From: Paragonimus westermani
Lineage: Eukaryota; Platyhelminthes; Trematoda; Plagiorchiida; Troglotrematidae
Assembly: GCA_008508345.1 (NCBI GenBank)
Contig: QNGE01000112.1
Location: 75,161 to 139,160, forward strand
DNA: 64,000 bases
Direction of reading: 5' to 3'
Under the pieces are notes generated by a model. It made no database searches. It was not told the DNA's origin and saw nothing but the letters and a program-made list of their open reading frames with translations. Positions 1 through 13,300 of the stretch are shown in pieces (within the stretch, counting starts at the first letter, position 1; each line of letters begins with the position of its first letter). The translations under genes and the position numbers were made by a program.

Positions 1-676
1 AAAGACGTTCGGTTGTCGCTGAAAGGAAGGGTCTATAATGCTTGTGTGCGTTCCATTTTGCTGTATGGTTCTGAAACGTGGCCTGTTCGCAAGCAAGGTA
101 TCAACAGGCCTGCAGTGTTTGACCATCGTTGTCTCCGCCACTTGGCCCACATTAAGTGGGCTGATCGCGTGAGCAATGCGGCAGTTCGCCGGCGCGTATT
201 CCGGATCGTTCGGGATGCGCGATCAATTGGTCAACTGATCACGTTGCACAGCTTGCGATGTTTGGGTCACGTGCTCCGTATGCCAGCTGAGCGTTTACCG
301 TACCGGGCATTATATACTGAGGCCACCAACAGCTGGGTTAAACCGCGTGGTGGTCAAGCAACAACGTGGTCACGAAATATGAAGACCTTGACTGCTCCAT
401 TGATCGAAGTGGGCAGATATCGCTTGCCTGGATAGGGTCCTCGTGATCACTCAAACCGCTGGTTAGCTACGTTATTCGAGATGGCGGTGTGTCGCAGTCA
501 ATGGCATACCTGTATCCATACCACTTCTAGTTCTTCCGCTTAGTCTTCTTTAATCTTTGTTGACCGTCGTAGTAATGTTTCCTTCTAGGATATCCCACAT
601 CACTGTTGAGGTGAGCGGCGGCCCACGCCACAGTACCTTTGGTCAGGCTCATAGCTGTTATGATGATGATGATGGT
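1..676 (+). mobile_element. 3' end of a non-LTR (RTE-like) retrotransposon, decayed
   Basis: The window opens inside the reverse-transcriptase C-terminal region of a LINE. Frame 1 reads through motifs typical of fluke endonuclease/RT elements: YNACVRSILLYGSETWP, then VFDHRCLRHLAHIKW, then LGHVLRMPAERLPYRALY, then KPRGGQATTW. The frame stops at 433-435 (TAG) exactly where relatives have the W of LPGWGPRD. The same frame then continues with the expected GPRD...W..LFEMAV.R.QW to a second stop at 541-543, so the first stop looks like a TGG to TAG nonsense change. After a short 3' UTR the element ends near 660-676 in ATGATGATGATG, a trinucleotide-type tail as in RTE elements. The 5' part is outside the window. 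It lies in a TPST intron, same strand. Family assignment is by recalled motif similarity only. Confidence 0.8.
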
Positions 677-1414
677 TTGGTTAAGCTAGAGTAGCCAGCC
701 TGGTGACTAACTATGACTTGGATTTAGGGTATGAAAGCTGTCATCCTAGAGCTCTTTTAACTGGACGGTCTCAGTTCCCTGGTATAGATGAAAATGGCGT
801 TGAGCACCCTTGGGTTAAAACGCTGTCCAAGCCAACGAAAAATATAGGTCACTGACTTTCTTTTTGAGTCTGTGAGTGCACTGCAGTGGCTTTCTTTCGT
901 TGACATTTCCCTCCGTTATATTGCGTAACCTTTTCTTTATATTCCCATATATTCCGACAGGCTTTCCAGTCCAGGTGGTTCCTCCCTGTCGACGCGTCTA
1001 CTAATCTGAATGTTTTGATTTGGCTGGTCTGATCCTTTTCTGGAAAGGCTTGTCTTATATATCAGTACTCTTTCTGCAAATCAACAAATTAATGCCGTGC
1101 TTGCGGTCAAAATCCTGTGTTCGAGTGGATGTGAAGATGGGACTTAGTGTGTCAAGTTTGCTGAATGAATTAGCGCGGCATAATTTTGTTCTATTTTTGA
1201 GTGAATGAAGTACTTCCATTGTGGATTGAGGAGAGCCACTGTAATAAACGCAGAAAATCAACTTAAATTTAACAAAGAACTACGACAGCTACCTAGCGTC
1301 GTAAGGTATGAATTCATCTATGCTGGCTAACTGATATATCTCACAGATGAAGCGTTTTTATGGTTCACGTTCGTTGTTCTGAGTAGATACTATCTCTGTT
1401 TCTCATCGAATCAG
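677..1414 (+). other. TPST intron, 3' part
   Basis: This is non-coding sequence between the LINE tail and the first TPST exon in the window. No open frame here resembles the missing TPST N-terminus (the segment that should end in PRSG). It ends in a pyrimidine-rich tract and a TCAG acceptor at 1411-1414. Confidence 0.55.
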
Positions 1415-1754
1415 GTACTACTCTTCTGCGCATCCTTCTCGACGTGCATCCAATGATACGGTGCGGCCCAGAAACACATATTTTGCCCAAACTAATGGAA
1501 AATTTTAAGGCTGCCCAGGTCGGCTACATGCGCAAGCGTTTGGATGCAGCCAATCTATCCGCTGAAGACGTGAATCATGCCTTTGCTGTATTCATACGTT
1601 TCATCATAGAGAAGGCAGGCAGCCCGGCTCCTGTTTTGTGCAACAAGGACCCCCTTCTGTTAACTTACCTAATACACTTACACGAGATGTTTCCCAAAGC
1701 TAAATTCTTGCACATTGTTCGCGACGGTCGAGCTGTTACCGCCTCAATGATAAA
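1415..1754 (+). CDS. TPST: Tyrosylprotein sulfotransferase, internal exon (PAPS loop to 3'-phosphate motif)
   Basis: TPST is a Golgi-lumen type II membrane enzyme that moves sulfate from PAPS to tyrosines of secreted and membrane proteins. The exon starts after the TCAG acceptor with two bases completing a glycine codon, giving GTTLLRILLDVHP, the second half of the 5'-phosphosulfate loop (PRSGTT). Next come RCGPETH (1459-1479), carrying the glutamate at the catalytic-base position (E99 of human TPST2); VLCNKDP (1636-1656), with the conserved lysine (K158); and FLHIVRDGRA followed by SM (about 1705-1749), the 3'-phosphate-binding arginine and serine. Both cysteines of the first disulfide are present. 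The exon ends ATAAA before GTACGT at 1755, phase 2. An apparent in-frame GTG at 1444 is internal. RCGPETH differs from the usual CGEETR. Confidence 0.93.
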
Positions 1755-4164
1755 GTACGTGATGTATTTTTTTTTAAGATGTGGCCTGTAACAGTCACTT
1801 TTTGCACTGACTCCAGCCTTTGCATGCGAATTTAACACGGACATTTCCGGTAAGATATGTGCAACAGCTGAGATGTAACCACCTATTCGAACTATCTGCG
1901 AGTCCTGCTCAAACAGGCGTTGGATCACAGTTGTGATACTAAGTTAAGCCGGTGGTAGTTAGTTTGAAGTAGTGACTCCAGTTTTGTCCAGCCTTATAAT
2001 ATCGCACCCAGTGTACCGCCTAAGGTTTAGAAGACTGGCAGCATCCGGCATTTGTAGTTCACAATGGCTGTCACTCCTTAAATCATACTGACAAGGCTGA
2101 CTCATGACCATTAGTCAGAGGCGTGAGAAAAATCCACTCATGCTGATCATGTGGTTAACCATGCATGTTTAACTTTGACGCACCACCCGTGATATCAAGA
2201 TTAATCGAAGCGTTAGTGATTTATTCGTCATATGCAGTCGGTTTCCGACTCTTCATTTCGGGCTTTCGTAAGATAGCTGATAAAACCAGGATGTATTTGT
2301 CCTTTTTATCGACCGGCGACTCCTGGTATCTGCTGACGAGATGCCACTCTACACATCACTATATTCGGCAAAAGCGCACCTGGGCTAATACTGTACGCTT
2401 ACATAGACCTGCCTATTTGTAGCCACGTTGCACTCCAGGCTCATCCACGGAACACCTTAAATATGTGCCGTGATTGAGAATCCAACGATTCTCTGCACGG
2501 GTTTGTGAATGTTGTTCAATGTTCAGTTCATCACCAGATCATTTCTAATGATTCAGCTTCGTTTGAGCTAGCGTATTTTGCTATTCCACATCTTACATGG
2601 TGTATCACATAGTCCTTATAAGATAAGAAACAAAAACAGTGCATATATCCTCCATTTGGAGACAGGTTTGCAAGCCATATTTTTTTTGAGAAGTTTATGT
2701 GAAACTTGGCGGTGCCGTGCGACTGTTCTGTTTCCACTTATTTTGTCAATTGAGGCAACTAGAGCAGTTGAGGAGATTTCCGTTTCGCACACAAACATGA
2801 CCATGGGTTTCTGTCGAAAACTGCTTATTCTGTCGACTGGAGCATGCGAAATGTGGCTGCTGCAGCTGGGTCGCTTTAGAGGTTCAACAGGGTTGGTTCA
2901 CATACGAAGCAAAATTCCCTGACGGGTATGATGATGCAACGTGTCCGTCACTCAGGGCAGTAAAATACTGTTTTTCATACACTTTTAATGGACTTTCTGC
3001 TGTTGTCTTTTAAATATGGAACCACAGCTGATTGAAATTTTGGTTGGAGAACTACACAGCATGTTATTGCAGTCATGCTGTCCGATCACTCTGTTATCTT
3101 CTTGCCGTATGTTGAGCTCACCGGCCTCTGATCTATCTTCACGTACACTAGTTCACTGCCTTAACGTTCCAGCTTGTACCGATAACCTCACCATTTTCTG
3201 CCTCAGGCCTTAATGATCAGTTAGTTGGGGCAAACTAGCAGCACAGTACGTCAGCAGAATCGTGTAAAATACTGCGCGTAATAGGGAAGTGAGTGTTGGA
3301 AGCCAAATGTTCCGTTTGTGGTAACACATGCACATCAGACAGCAACAAATTGACGTCGTAAATCTGAAATCAGAGATATCTGGTGAATGCGCACAATGGC
3401 CGTAGGTTGATTGTTGATGTACATGCAACAGGTATGAACATATACAAATTCCGCAGCTTCAAACACTGGTATTTTTTCGGCATTTCTGGAACGGGTATGC
3501 TTCTTCTTGATGTATGGTGCCGGACTAACTTAAACCAACTGATGCACTGATCATGGCGTCGTAATGAGTTTTCATAAACTCAAGAAAGGTCTTTTTGCAT
3601 GTTATGGTTGCTAAATCTCTCTATATGTCACGTTACTTAATAGACCCACCTTACTGTGTTTGACTGCTGTAAGTGGATCTTCTGATTGTTTGCTTTTCCT
3701 GAGATGATCTTGAAAAGCTGTTTGTATCTTCTGATAATCGTTAAACGACTTCCGCGGTTGCTATGCTCATCTCACTTTCATACTACGGAACATGTTTGCC
3801 AGAACCTAGTGTTTTTTTATTCATTGTCGTTAACCGCATTCACTCTCGTAGGTTTTGTTACTTGCAACCGACTTTTGTCCTTCTCTGTTCGTTGTATCTG
3901 AAAGCTGAATGAGGAACTTCTTGTAAATTTAGAGTCAGTGCAACTGTAGAGTACGCCTTCTGGAGATTCCGTTGTCATTACTGTGACCGACAGTACTCTT
4001 ATTTTTGACATTTTGGTTTACTGTGTTTATGGCTTTGTGAAATGCAGACTGGTGCCTTAGGAACTACGTGATGTGTACACTTGACTTCCTTAGTCTTAGC
4101 AAAACATGCACCGCTTGCTTGGTTTATTTTGAAAATAGACAGAACAACATTTCTTTTTTTGCAG
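1755..4164 (+). other. TPST intron (2,410 bp)
   Basis: The intron runs from donor GTACGT to an acceptor with a strong T-rich tract ending TTGCAG at 4159-4164. Small open frames occur on both strands but none resembles a known protein. I see no clear repeat in it. Confidence 0.8.
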
Positions 4165-4346
4165 AAGGAAGATTCGAATGGGAAAATTGGGCCGGGAAAA
4201 AAACTGGGACGCTTTTGCTTTGTTTCAACGATGGGAGAAGGTTGTAGAGGGAATCGAAAAGCAATGTCGGGCACTCAAACAATGTTATACAATTCATTAT
4301 GAAGATTTGGTGCTGAAGCCAAAGCAGACCATGCAGGACGTACTGT
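4165..4346 (+). CDS. TPST: Tyrosylprotein sulfotransferase, internal exon (second disulfide region)
   Basis: Base 4165 completes the lysine codon opened at 1753-1754. Sixty codons follow, and 4346 begins a serine codon finished in the next exon. The protein reads KRKIRMG, then NWDAFALFQRWEKVVEGI, then QCRALKQCYTIHYEDLVLKP. This matches the TPST region of W-N/E-K helices followed by C-x(n)-C-x(3)-YYE-x-LVLHP. The two cysteines (human C226/C234 equivalents) are kept but the loop between them is shorter. The donor is GTAAGC at 4347. The frame agrees with both neighbours, which strongly supports the join. Confidence 0.92.
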
Positions 4347-7300
4347 GTAAGCAACAAGTCAGTGTTCTATGTACAATAATGGTTACTATACTGCAATTTA
4401 CGAACTGTCGTCAGCTTGGCTAATTTGGACTGCATCCGATTGAAATTTTATTTTTTCTAATATTTAGTAGCTCACTTAAAGCGGTGTCCAGTTATGAAAC
4501 TGTGGAGCAACAGTTTATATTTAGGGTCAACAACGCCTGAAACAAAACTCAGTTCATACTGAGTTTAGCGACATTCTCGTGAAGTTCTCATCTGTAGACA
4601 GACCTGTTAGGATTCACAAGAGTTTTTGCTCACTAAAAAGTAAAGCGATTTTTGGGTGTCAGTGAGTCCGCCAGCCGACCCAGACAGCGGTTGTTCACCG
4701 AAAAAAGCTAGAGGACTTTTCGTCCCAGACACTTTGATCACCGTGATACCTACGTCATTAACCTCTTATTGATATAACTTGTCCAGTTCATACCAAATTT
4801 GTTACTGACAAAATGTTAGATAGCGTTGCCGCTTTTGATCAAACCACTGGCTTACATGTGGTTTTATAGATACACTATGATTTAAGAGGAAACTAGATAC
4901 TATGCTGGACAAGATTTTAGAGCAAACAACAACGCCATCGTCATTTTGGGGTCCAAACATTAACCGTTGATACAACGGGTTGGATTGTTCTGACAATGTT
5001 CCCCGAATTTGCAAACTAACAGATAAGTGTAGACAGATAACGGAAGGAAGAGAAGAATAAACAGACAAATATAATTGAGTTTTACGAAGCACCAGAACCT
5101 GAAAGTTTGTGGATACTGGCTCACCAAAGACTACCACACACCGCCATGTTGAACGTCATTTACAACCGGTGATGTGGATAAGCACAAGCGTCACCGGAAT
5201 GTCGCGTGTCACATAGAAACGAGCCTCTTCAGGTACAGTAACCCACGGGGCAACGGGTAATCAAATAGAGAATGGACGTGCATTTTCCGAAATGGTTGAG
5301 TTGGTGTTGATCACCTCAGACTTCTAGTTCGCATTAAATGTTGTCACCAGGATTCCGAGTTATAACCGTACATCCAGCCGTAAGGCTCGCCCGTAAACGG
5401 ACATTCCATTTTTCGTTTGAACTAACCAAACAGGCATGTTCTGAATCAGTTAAGAATCGATAATCATCACTTGCTAGGCAGAAACACTGAGTCCGTTTAT
5501 GGGTGTCCCTTTGAGCATCACTTGTGGCTTTTACCAGATCGCCATCACAAGGACTATGTGAATCGTCCTATTCTAACCGACTCACAAAGAACCAGTTGTC
5601 TAGTGGATAGACGGTTGCAGTCATGACATAATGGTTGTCAGTTTCACTAATAGATAAAAAGTGAAATGTTGATCCCAAGATTAACGCTACTCTCCCCATT
5701 TGTTGCTCCCAAGACAAACCAAAGGAAGAATGCAAAATGCAACTTTGTTTCACTCCAAAACTGCTGGTAGTATGGGGTAAATTACAAGGTGTTTAATTGG
5801 TACATAGCTACCTCAAAACATTCTCAAATATGAAAATTGAACGACATTTACTGAACATAGTGGTTAGGGTCATCTAACTGCTATTGAGCGTAGTGCACTA
5901 AAGGTCGAATAGGTAAAATAGTAGCGAAAGTCAACTCTCGAACATTCACAACATTTATGCCCAAACTGATTGGATAAAATCGTTTCCTCGAGGAAAAAGG
6001 CGGTTTTGGACTAAAAAGATGGACTTTATAACATTTGGCCGATCTCACCCTTTGTTTAGTCGGTAGGTGGTGTAAAAATTTGGAAACAGAAAAGTTGTAA
6101 ACGTCCCAACATCATGTGCATCAGGTCTCAAACCACCTTGAGTGGATGAGAAAAGTGACCTTTTTGGTTGTATTCTGAATCGGAGTTAGCGGACTGGTAC
6201 TCGTGATTATTCACTTATGTTCTGGCTCGTTTTACTTGCCATCTCATTAAGCCGTATTTATGTTGACTATGCCTGCGGTTGTAAACGGATTATGGTATTG
6301 TTGTGTTGTTAGCAGTAGTATTTCAAATAATTATGGACTAGTCAGTCCAATCTTATCGAATGGTGAGTTACGATTCGGCCACTGTTAGAAATACGGCTGT
6401 AGCGCTCATCTTTGATCTATGGTTCTGTACAAATGTTTGACATCTACTGATTTGTCTAAGCTAGAATCTCTCCAACCACCTGTAGCTCCTGTAAAATCAA
6501 TCGCGCCTGTTCGCAATTATTGTTGCTAGCCAGTTGATATGATTAACGTCACACATATAGCTCCGACTTACCTTAGTAACTACATAAAAGCATACGCTAA
6601 TCGAACGACTAGCCGGTATACTGGTTGAAAAATTTTTCTGCTCTCTATCTGCTCATTTTTGAATGCTTAGCGCCTGTTAACAACGATTATTTTCTTAAGC
6701 TTCCGTAAACATCTGATTAATAAGTCATAGCCAATGCTTATTGAACAGTTCCTTTTCGAGCATGTTCACTCGGGATGTTTCAGTATCGGTGCTATCAGTG
6801 CTACCACGAACTCTCAGCTATTTTCAAGTATTCTCTTCATGAATCTCAACAATGCATTTCAAAAGCAGTACGTGAAACAACACAATCTAGGCTATTCAGT
6901 CACGCCATATGAGTGAATTTTTCACAGTGTACACTTTTGGTCGTTCCATAAGCTGTTGCTACCTCACTCATTCAGATTTATCCCAGTATACAACAACTGC
7001 ATTGTTGTCTCACATTTTGTTGTCACATGTCTGTGTAGACAGTTATTATTAAACTCTATTTTCAACAGCTACGCTTGCATAGATCACATCAGAAGGCCAG
7101 TGCAAACGTCACACACACATTTACAAAATAGATAGCATTTCTCTGCTTGACCACAGCGAAGCATTTGTAGTGTACCCATGCTTCTGTAAATTTGTTCCTA
7201 ATTGAACATTTCACAATTGAGAGATGCAAACTGATTGTCTTTGCGTTACGATGAACAGCTTCTATGTGTTTATCCATCGTCCAGTCTGTACACATCGAAT

Positions 7301-10300
7301 GAAACGGGTTGACATGTCACTTTACAGCTATAATTGTCGTTTGTTTTACGACCGTGGGATGTGATAATCGTTTGGAGTTCATGTTTCTGGAGTTCGTAGT
7401 TGCTCAAGGCTACTGGCTACCACTCGAGCAACCACGAATTCCTGTCAGATTGCAATGAATAATGCTGCTTAATTTTCGTCAGCACAATAGCCCACCTCCA
7501 TCCAAACACATGAAACAGTAACCTTGTGACGCAAGTGGTGAGTATCCTGACATACTGAATTCTGTAATGAAGAGTACAGGTGGGCCGAATGGATACGTTT
7601 AGCCAAACGCGTTCACTTGCATTCTTAGATTGGAAGTGTGTATTAGCTTGTACCCGAAGACAATCGGAAAGACCAGTTAAAAACATATTCACCTTGTCGT
7701 TCTAAATGATATGTTTAATTTGTGGGAATAGCTAGGGTTACTGAAAGTTTCTTGAAAATATGGTATGGCTGTTTGCACCAGTTGCATTCACCCACCTATC
7801 ACAGACAGGTATTCCAACTGGAGAAGTTGATGCATTCTTTCACACTATCAATTCGCTAATACACTCATCTGCACATTCCAAGTCTGTCTATATCAATAAC
7901 TCTCGCTTGTGAATAAGTAAAGATGCTCCGTTGCTTGCTTCTTGAGAAGATTATTATTCTCTACTGTCTGAGTGCTGAGAACATGATTTTGTTCGGTGAC
8001 ACAAGAAGCGGACATCATTCGTGCTTAAAAGCTTGACATGTCACCCGGACGAAAAGAAGCACATTTGGTTTCCGTTCTTCTTGGAATTCACTGTCAGCAC
8101 ATCTACTACACAGGGTGTTAAAGTCACCTCTGTTCATTTTTGAGATGAAATTGTTAATCAATTTTCCACTAATTTCACAACATTCTTAATCAGACCTACA
8201 CTGTCAAACCAATTGTGAACTGCAGTTTTGCATTCAAACCTTTTCAAGTGAAACAAAACCTGGTCAACACGTTCTATTTCAACTCTGGGTTCTGTTCGTA
8301 GCCGTACGGTTTTGGAGAGTAATCTCCCGTCTCAATCATGGCTGCCTCGTTCGTCGAGTTCTACTCATTTTGATCTAGTAGTATACGTTCCCTGTCCGCT
8401 GAACAGTTGTTTTATTTTCCGTCATGGATTATCCACTAGGTATGTCTGAAAAGTGTGCACACGCGCACTGTCCTGTGACCTTACAGACCTAATCACGTAA
8501 TAGGAGCACAGCACATTGGAACGTTCATACAAGATTGGGAACAGACGTGTGAATTTGACGTTCAAGACCTTAGTGAAAACCTCTGATAGAAGAGGACACT
8601 AACCCAAACAGTATACGTCAGTGGCTAAAGTGTAAGCGAAACTTCTAAAATGAAGTGACCAAATATAGAAAATCAATGGGAAAGTCTAAACTAACTTGAA
8701 GAAACTTTCAGTTGCTCTGTTAATATCACGGCTGACCAATCGAATGTCTTTGGAATTGATACTTTGGTCATGGGAGGTAGGAAGTTAATCGTTCAACGGT
8801 CAAACGATGCTGTTTCACCGGCACGCAGATCGCAGTTCAACTCCCTAGCAAAATGATATAGGATCTTTTGGTTAGCTAGCATATTTACATCTGGGGAAAA
8901 AATTGTAGTCAAAGTTCAGCAACTTTCAGCTCACAGAAACCAAAGTCCCAAAAATTCAAGGTCTGTTGTACGGTTAGCTTTTATAATAGTCCAATAAATT
9001 CCTTGGTGTTTAAGGGTTACTAATTTTGGGCCAACTGTTCTAGTGTGCAAAAGTTCACATTCAGCAAATGTTGTTTGTTTATCAATTTACAGTGGGTATC
9101 ATCGTGTTAACTTGTTAGCCAGTCAGGAAAACACAATGCCTTTGTGGCTTCTCATACAACTTCTCGTTACATAGGGAAATATATTGTGATGCCAACTAGC
9201 CTACTACCGGTCGACTGATCGCGCTTTTAGTTGAACTCTGATACAGATTGGTCTCTGACATAGACTGACATAAGAAAGTTAGGGTGATAGGATCTTGAAA
9301 GGTAAGCAGGTCTGTGGGGTTACATTTCAAACTGCTGCACACGAAGATCTAAGACCACTTTAGTCTCATTGCCAGACGAAATTTCATGTGCTCCTGTGGG
9401 TACTGTCTCGAAAATGCCGACTTAAGACAGAAGAATAATAAAGTGGACGTCTGACGTCTTTTTTGGTCATCAGGATGGCTGAAATGCAACGATTCTGAAA
9501 ACAGTGAATGGGATGATCAAAAGAAGCAGGCCTCTTGAGATTGCGGACGGCACGTTCCGCAGAATTTCTTCTAACCAACCCTCCAGGTTGTGAAAGTAAT
9601 ATTTCGTGGGCCAGGGGAGGTTGAAATTTCACGCGAACGTCTTTTGAACGCAGGGTTCAGGGTTACATAGTGGTACCCTACTGACCCCAGAAAAGGTCAA
9701 CATCCGGAGTCTCGCTATGTTGAGTCGATTTCTAAAGGACCAGCAAACGATCTGGACGATATATACCCTGTTAACGAAATGAGAACATTCAGCGCGTCTG
9801 TAACAGGCTAGATTACTCCACCTTCTAACTGCGCAGGATCGAATTTGGTGGAAATAGTTTCCGAATACCATGCACACAATCGTTAGGTCGAATTATTGTA
9901 AACACTCTTTACTCCTGACATATGAACATTCAGATTGGATTCACTAACCTTGGTATTATTCAAGGCGGGGTAGACGAAAGCAGCTAAACGAATCAGAAGG
10001 TCATGGGTCAAGTACACCTAAAAGGTCATGGCTAAAATATAAAGGTTATGTGTCGTTGACGGGTAAAACGTGATGCTAGAAACGGAAGCAAAATCGAATT
10101 GGCCAGTCAGGCTGAGTTATGAAATACCATATGAACCCAATGAACATGGACAGATGAGTCATGATCTTGGTCTGCTAAGTTGTGACTTTCACTGCTTATC
10201 AACTGAAGTCAGTTTGATCGATCTAAGTCAGACCGCCATTTGCTAAGAAGTTTCATCCCGCCAAGTCTACTAAAAGTGCGGCCAGCCTTCGCGATCATAA

Positions 10301-13300
10301 ACACCCCTTTAACCATCTCAACGTCTTCCAAACCATCTTCATAACTTATGTGCAATTTGAGAAATGACGATTGCGGGTTTCCTGACCATGATGCAAAACT
10401 CCGATTGATTGAACACTGTCTCTCGGATGCTCGTTTAATGTGTACTTAGTCTGGTTCTAAGCGCTTTTGCCATCTACCATATTTTAACCTGCGAAAGGTG
10501 TTCGCAATGTATTTTTTCCACTCACTTGTATCAACAAGCGAACGATCCCCAAATTGTAACAAGATTTCACACAATCGAGTCTTCACAAATAACAGTCTTG
10601 ATGCTTACTGTAGTCTATATCGTAAGAACCACCTGTGACTGGCTGAAACCACAGCAGTGGCTTTCCGTTCTCTTGGTGCTCTTCAATTTAAATCCGGCAT
10701 TCCACTTAACTGTTTGCTGAAAAAATGACCAGACAGCGCGCATAAATTGTTGTAACCTTTGCATAATTTTGGGCTACGTTTCCGTCACCTTCCTCTTTGC
10801 ATAGCTAAAAGGGCGTAGTGAACGTACAGCCTCATTAGGGTGAACAGATGCTCAAGTATAAACAGTGAGGTGAACTGAATTGAGTGACATCAACTGGTTT
10901 GATTGCAGAGCTTTTGAATATGACAATCAGCTTGAAGCTTAAAGATGAAATATGCGAACTTTAGCCTCGAACGTACGTGATATGATTACGACTAGAACAC
11001 CGCAAGAAATTTTAAATGCTCGTCAGGTCGTAAAACTATCTGTCAACAAAGTATCACTTAAGCAACACAGCACTTTAATCGATCTTACGTCCGATAAGCG
11101 AAAATCACTCATGCATTCGCTAGTTGAAGATGACTGATTAATAGAATTTAACTAGTGGAGCAGCATGACTCTTTTCAATGACAGTGCGATGGAGTGTAGC
11201 CAGCAAATCGTTTCCTACTTGTTTGCAAACGCATCGCTCACACTTGCTTTTCCAAATTAGAGATACAGACTTTTCAGCCCCGTTAACCTCACTTTATTGA
11301 GCACCATTCTAGGCATCCATCCAAGTAATCCACTGAACAAATATGTTGGTTTGTTAGAAGAATGTAAGCCAGCCACTCAGTGCAAAAACCATGGTCATTG
11401 GTTTATAGGGGACTTTCTGAATAGAAGTTTTACTGTAAACAGTTCAGCCAGGCGACGTCGGTGAATTGAACAAACGTTGGTGAGTAGTCCAAATTTGGAC
11501 CTTTGCTCTGAAGTATCTTTCTCACGTTGAGCAGCTTTCACAGTGGTCAATGTTCTGTCATTAGGCCGACTGTAAACCTTGTTGTGCCTTAACGCAACTT
11601 TGTTTAGCTATTTCCCTGTACGCTCTCCATACCACTAAGTCATCGAATCTTATCATAATATGCGAAGATTCGAATGCTACCAAACAATACTCGGTTTAAA
11701 AGCTGACCGAATAACACATGTACTATAATTGAACTAACTAATATGAACAATTAAACTGGAGTTTAGACTGCAACTCTGTATTTCGTCAATTACCTTCATC
11801 TGCAAGCGAAGGCATGCGTAACAGAACGGCTGACACATGATCCTCTAGCATGGTGTACGGAGGAAAAATGACCAACTTTTGAACAAAAGCCTGGTGCGAC
11901 TAGTGAAACACAGTTTAATTTTGACACTGTGGTTCTCGATTAATTATTTCTTGGATGGTCCGAAGGAGGCTAGACATTTATCAAGGACATCTGGTGTTCT
12001 AAAATTACATCAGAACAAGGCCTAAATCATGTCCACTAATCAAAAAGTCACCTATTTTCCCCCCACCTTCATGGTGCGTGTGTGGAAGTGATGTGATTGT
12101 CGCAATCAATTACACAATTTCCATTTCTCAAATAACCGGCTGTCGAAATTTATTTATCGCCCTACTTTCAACGAAAGGTGAGAAACGAGTAGCGCTCGAT
12201 CTCAGAATGCCGCTCCTCTTTGTCCACCGGTGCTGGCATTAAAAAAACCAGTTCAGTTTTTAAAGGTAATCGAGTGAACTGCAATTTTTCAACGGTTCAC
12301 AAGTCACTTCACCAAGTTCAGGTTTGTGTAAAGAAATCATTCAACTCTTTGTTTCAACTTAGGGAAGGGTGAGCAATTTGTGGGTGACTTGATACTCACG
12401 ATGCACATACTCTGTCTTACTAAATGAAATGAAGACAACACAACGTGAGTGATCAATTTTTGACATAGGTTAGTTCCTGATGAGCTACTACAAAACGATT
12501 CACAAATAAGGGTATGGAGACTATCTGATCACCACAAGGGCGCAGTTTTTTTATATCTATAGTTGAAACACGAACGCACACGAAGTGTGAGTTAAACGGC
12601 GTGTTTGCAGGATAATCAAAGCCTAACTGAGTGCAAGCCTCTCTGTCCAACTAACCAGGAACACGTCGGGGAAGAGAGCTAGAGTGTTGAATCAAAACCG
12701 AATAATCACAATTGACTAATTTAGTTTTGTAGAAATACACACAGAAATGACATTACGATGTTGCTGTGCTTACGACTGCAAAATTCGTTGTGCACACTTT
12801 GAATCTTGACATCAACTAGTCCTACGTAACTCACCTTCAACTAGACCAGCTCATAAGTAAGCGTACCGAGCTTCAGAGCAGTTTCTATACGGTAACGTTC
12901 AATACTCTGTAGCATTCGAAAAGGAACTGACGGATGACCCGCAGGGGACTCTTAAACAAAGTGATCCACACGCTCACTCCATACAACATATCCACCTCTT
13001 TTTAAAAGGATTGGTTTGAGTGCAATTAATCAAGCGGCCTCACTAATTTTGAAGAACATTATTACAAAGAAAGAGAACGGCATTATGGGCTACTTTTTGC
13101 AGAATTGTTAATTTAAGAGCACTGGAGCAACGTGCTCTATACCTCTTATATTTCAGACGTCATTCATACGTTCTAGCTGAACCGGCTATTGTGCCCTCGC
13201 TCGTACGGCTTGGTGTTGACGCGCACTCGAAAGATTCAACGGTAATCTGATTAATTCGAGAAATATTGTAACCCGCTTGTCATCACCGTTACATCAGCTC

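Noticed and set aside
1444..1791. TPST start at GTG 1444 and frame running to 1791
   Set aside because: Upstream in-frame codons encode the conserved GTTLLRILLD and the frame after 1754 is intron; the splice at 1755 restores the family sequence.
9384..9877. Two abutting minus-strand frames as a gene or retroelement
   Set aside because: No motif recognised and no splice signals join them; the opposite strand is also fairly open.
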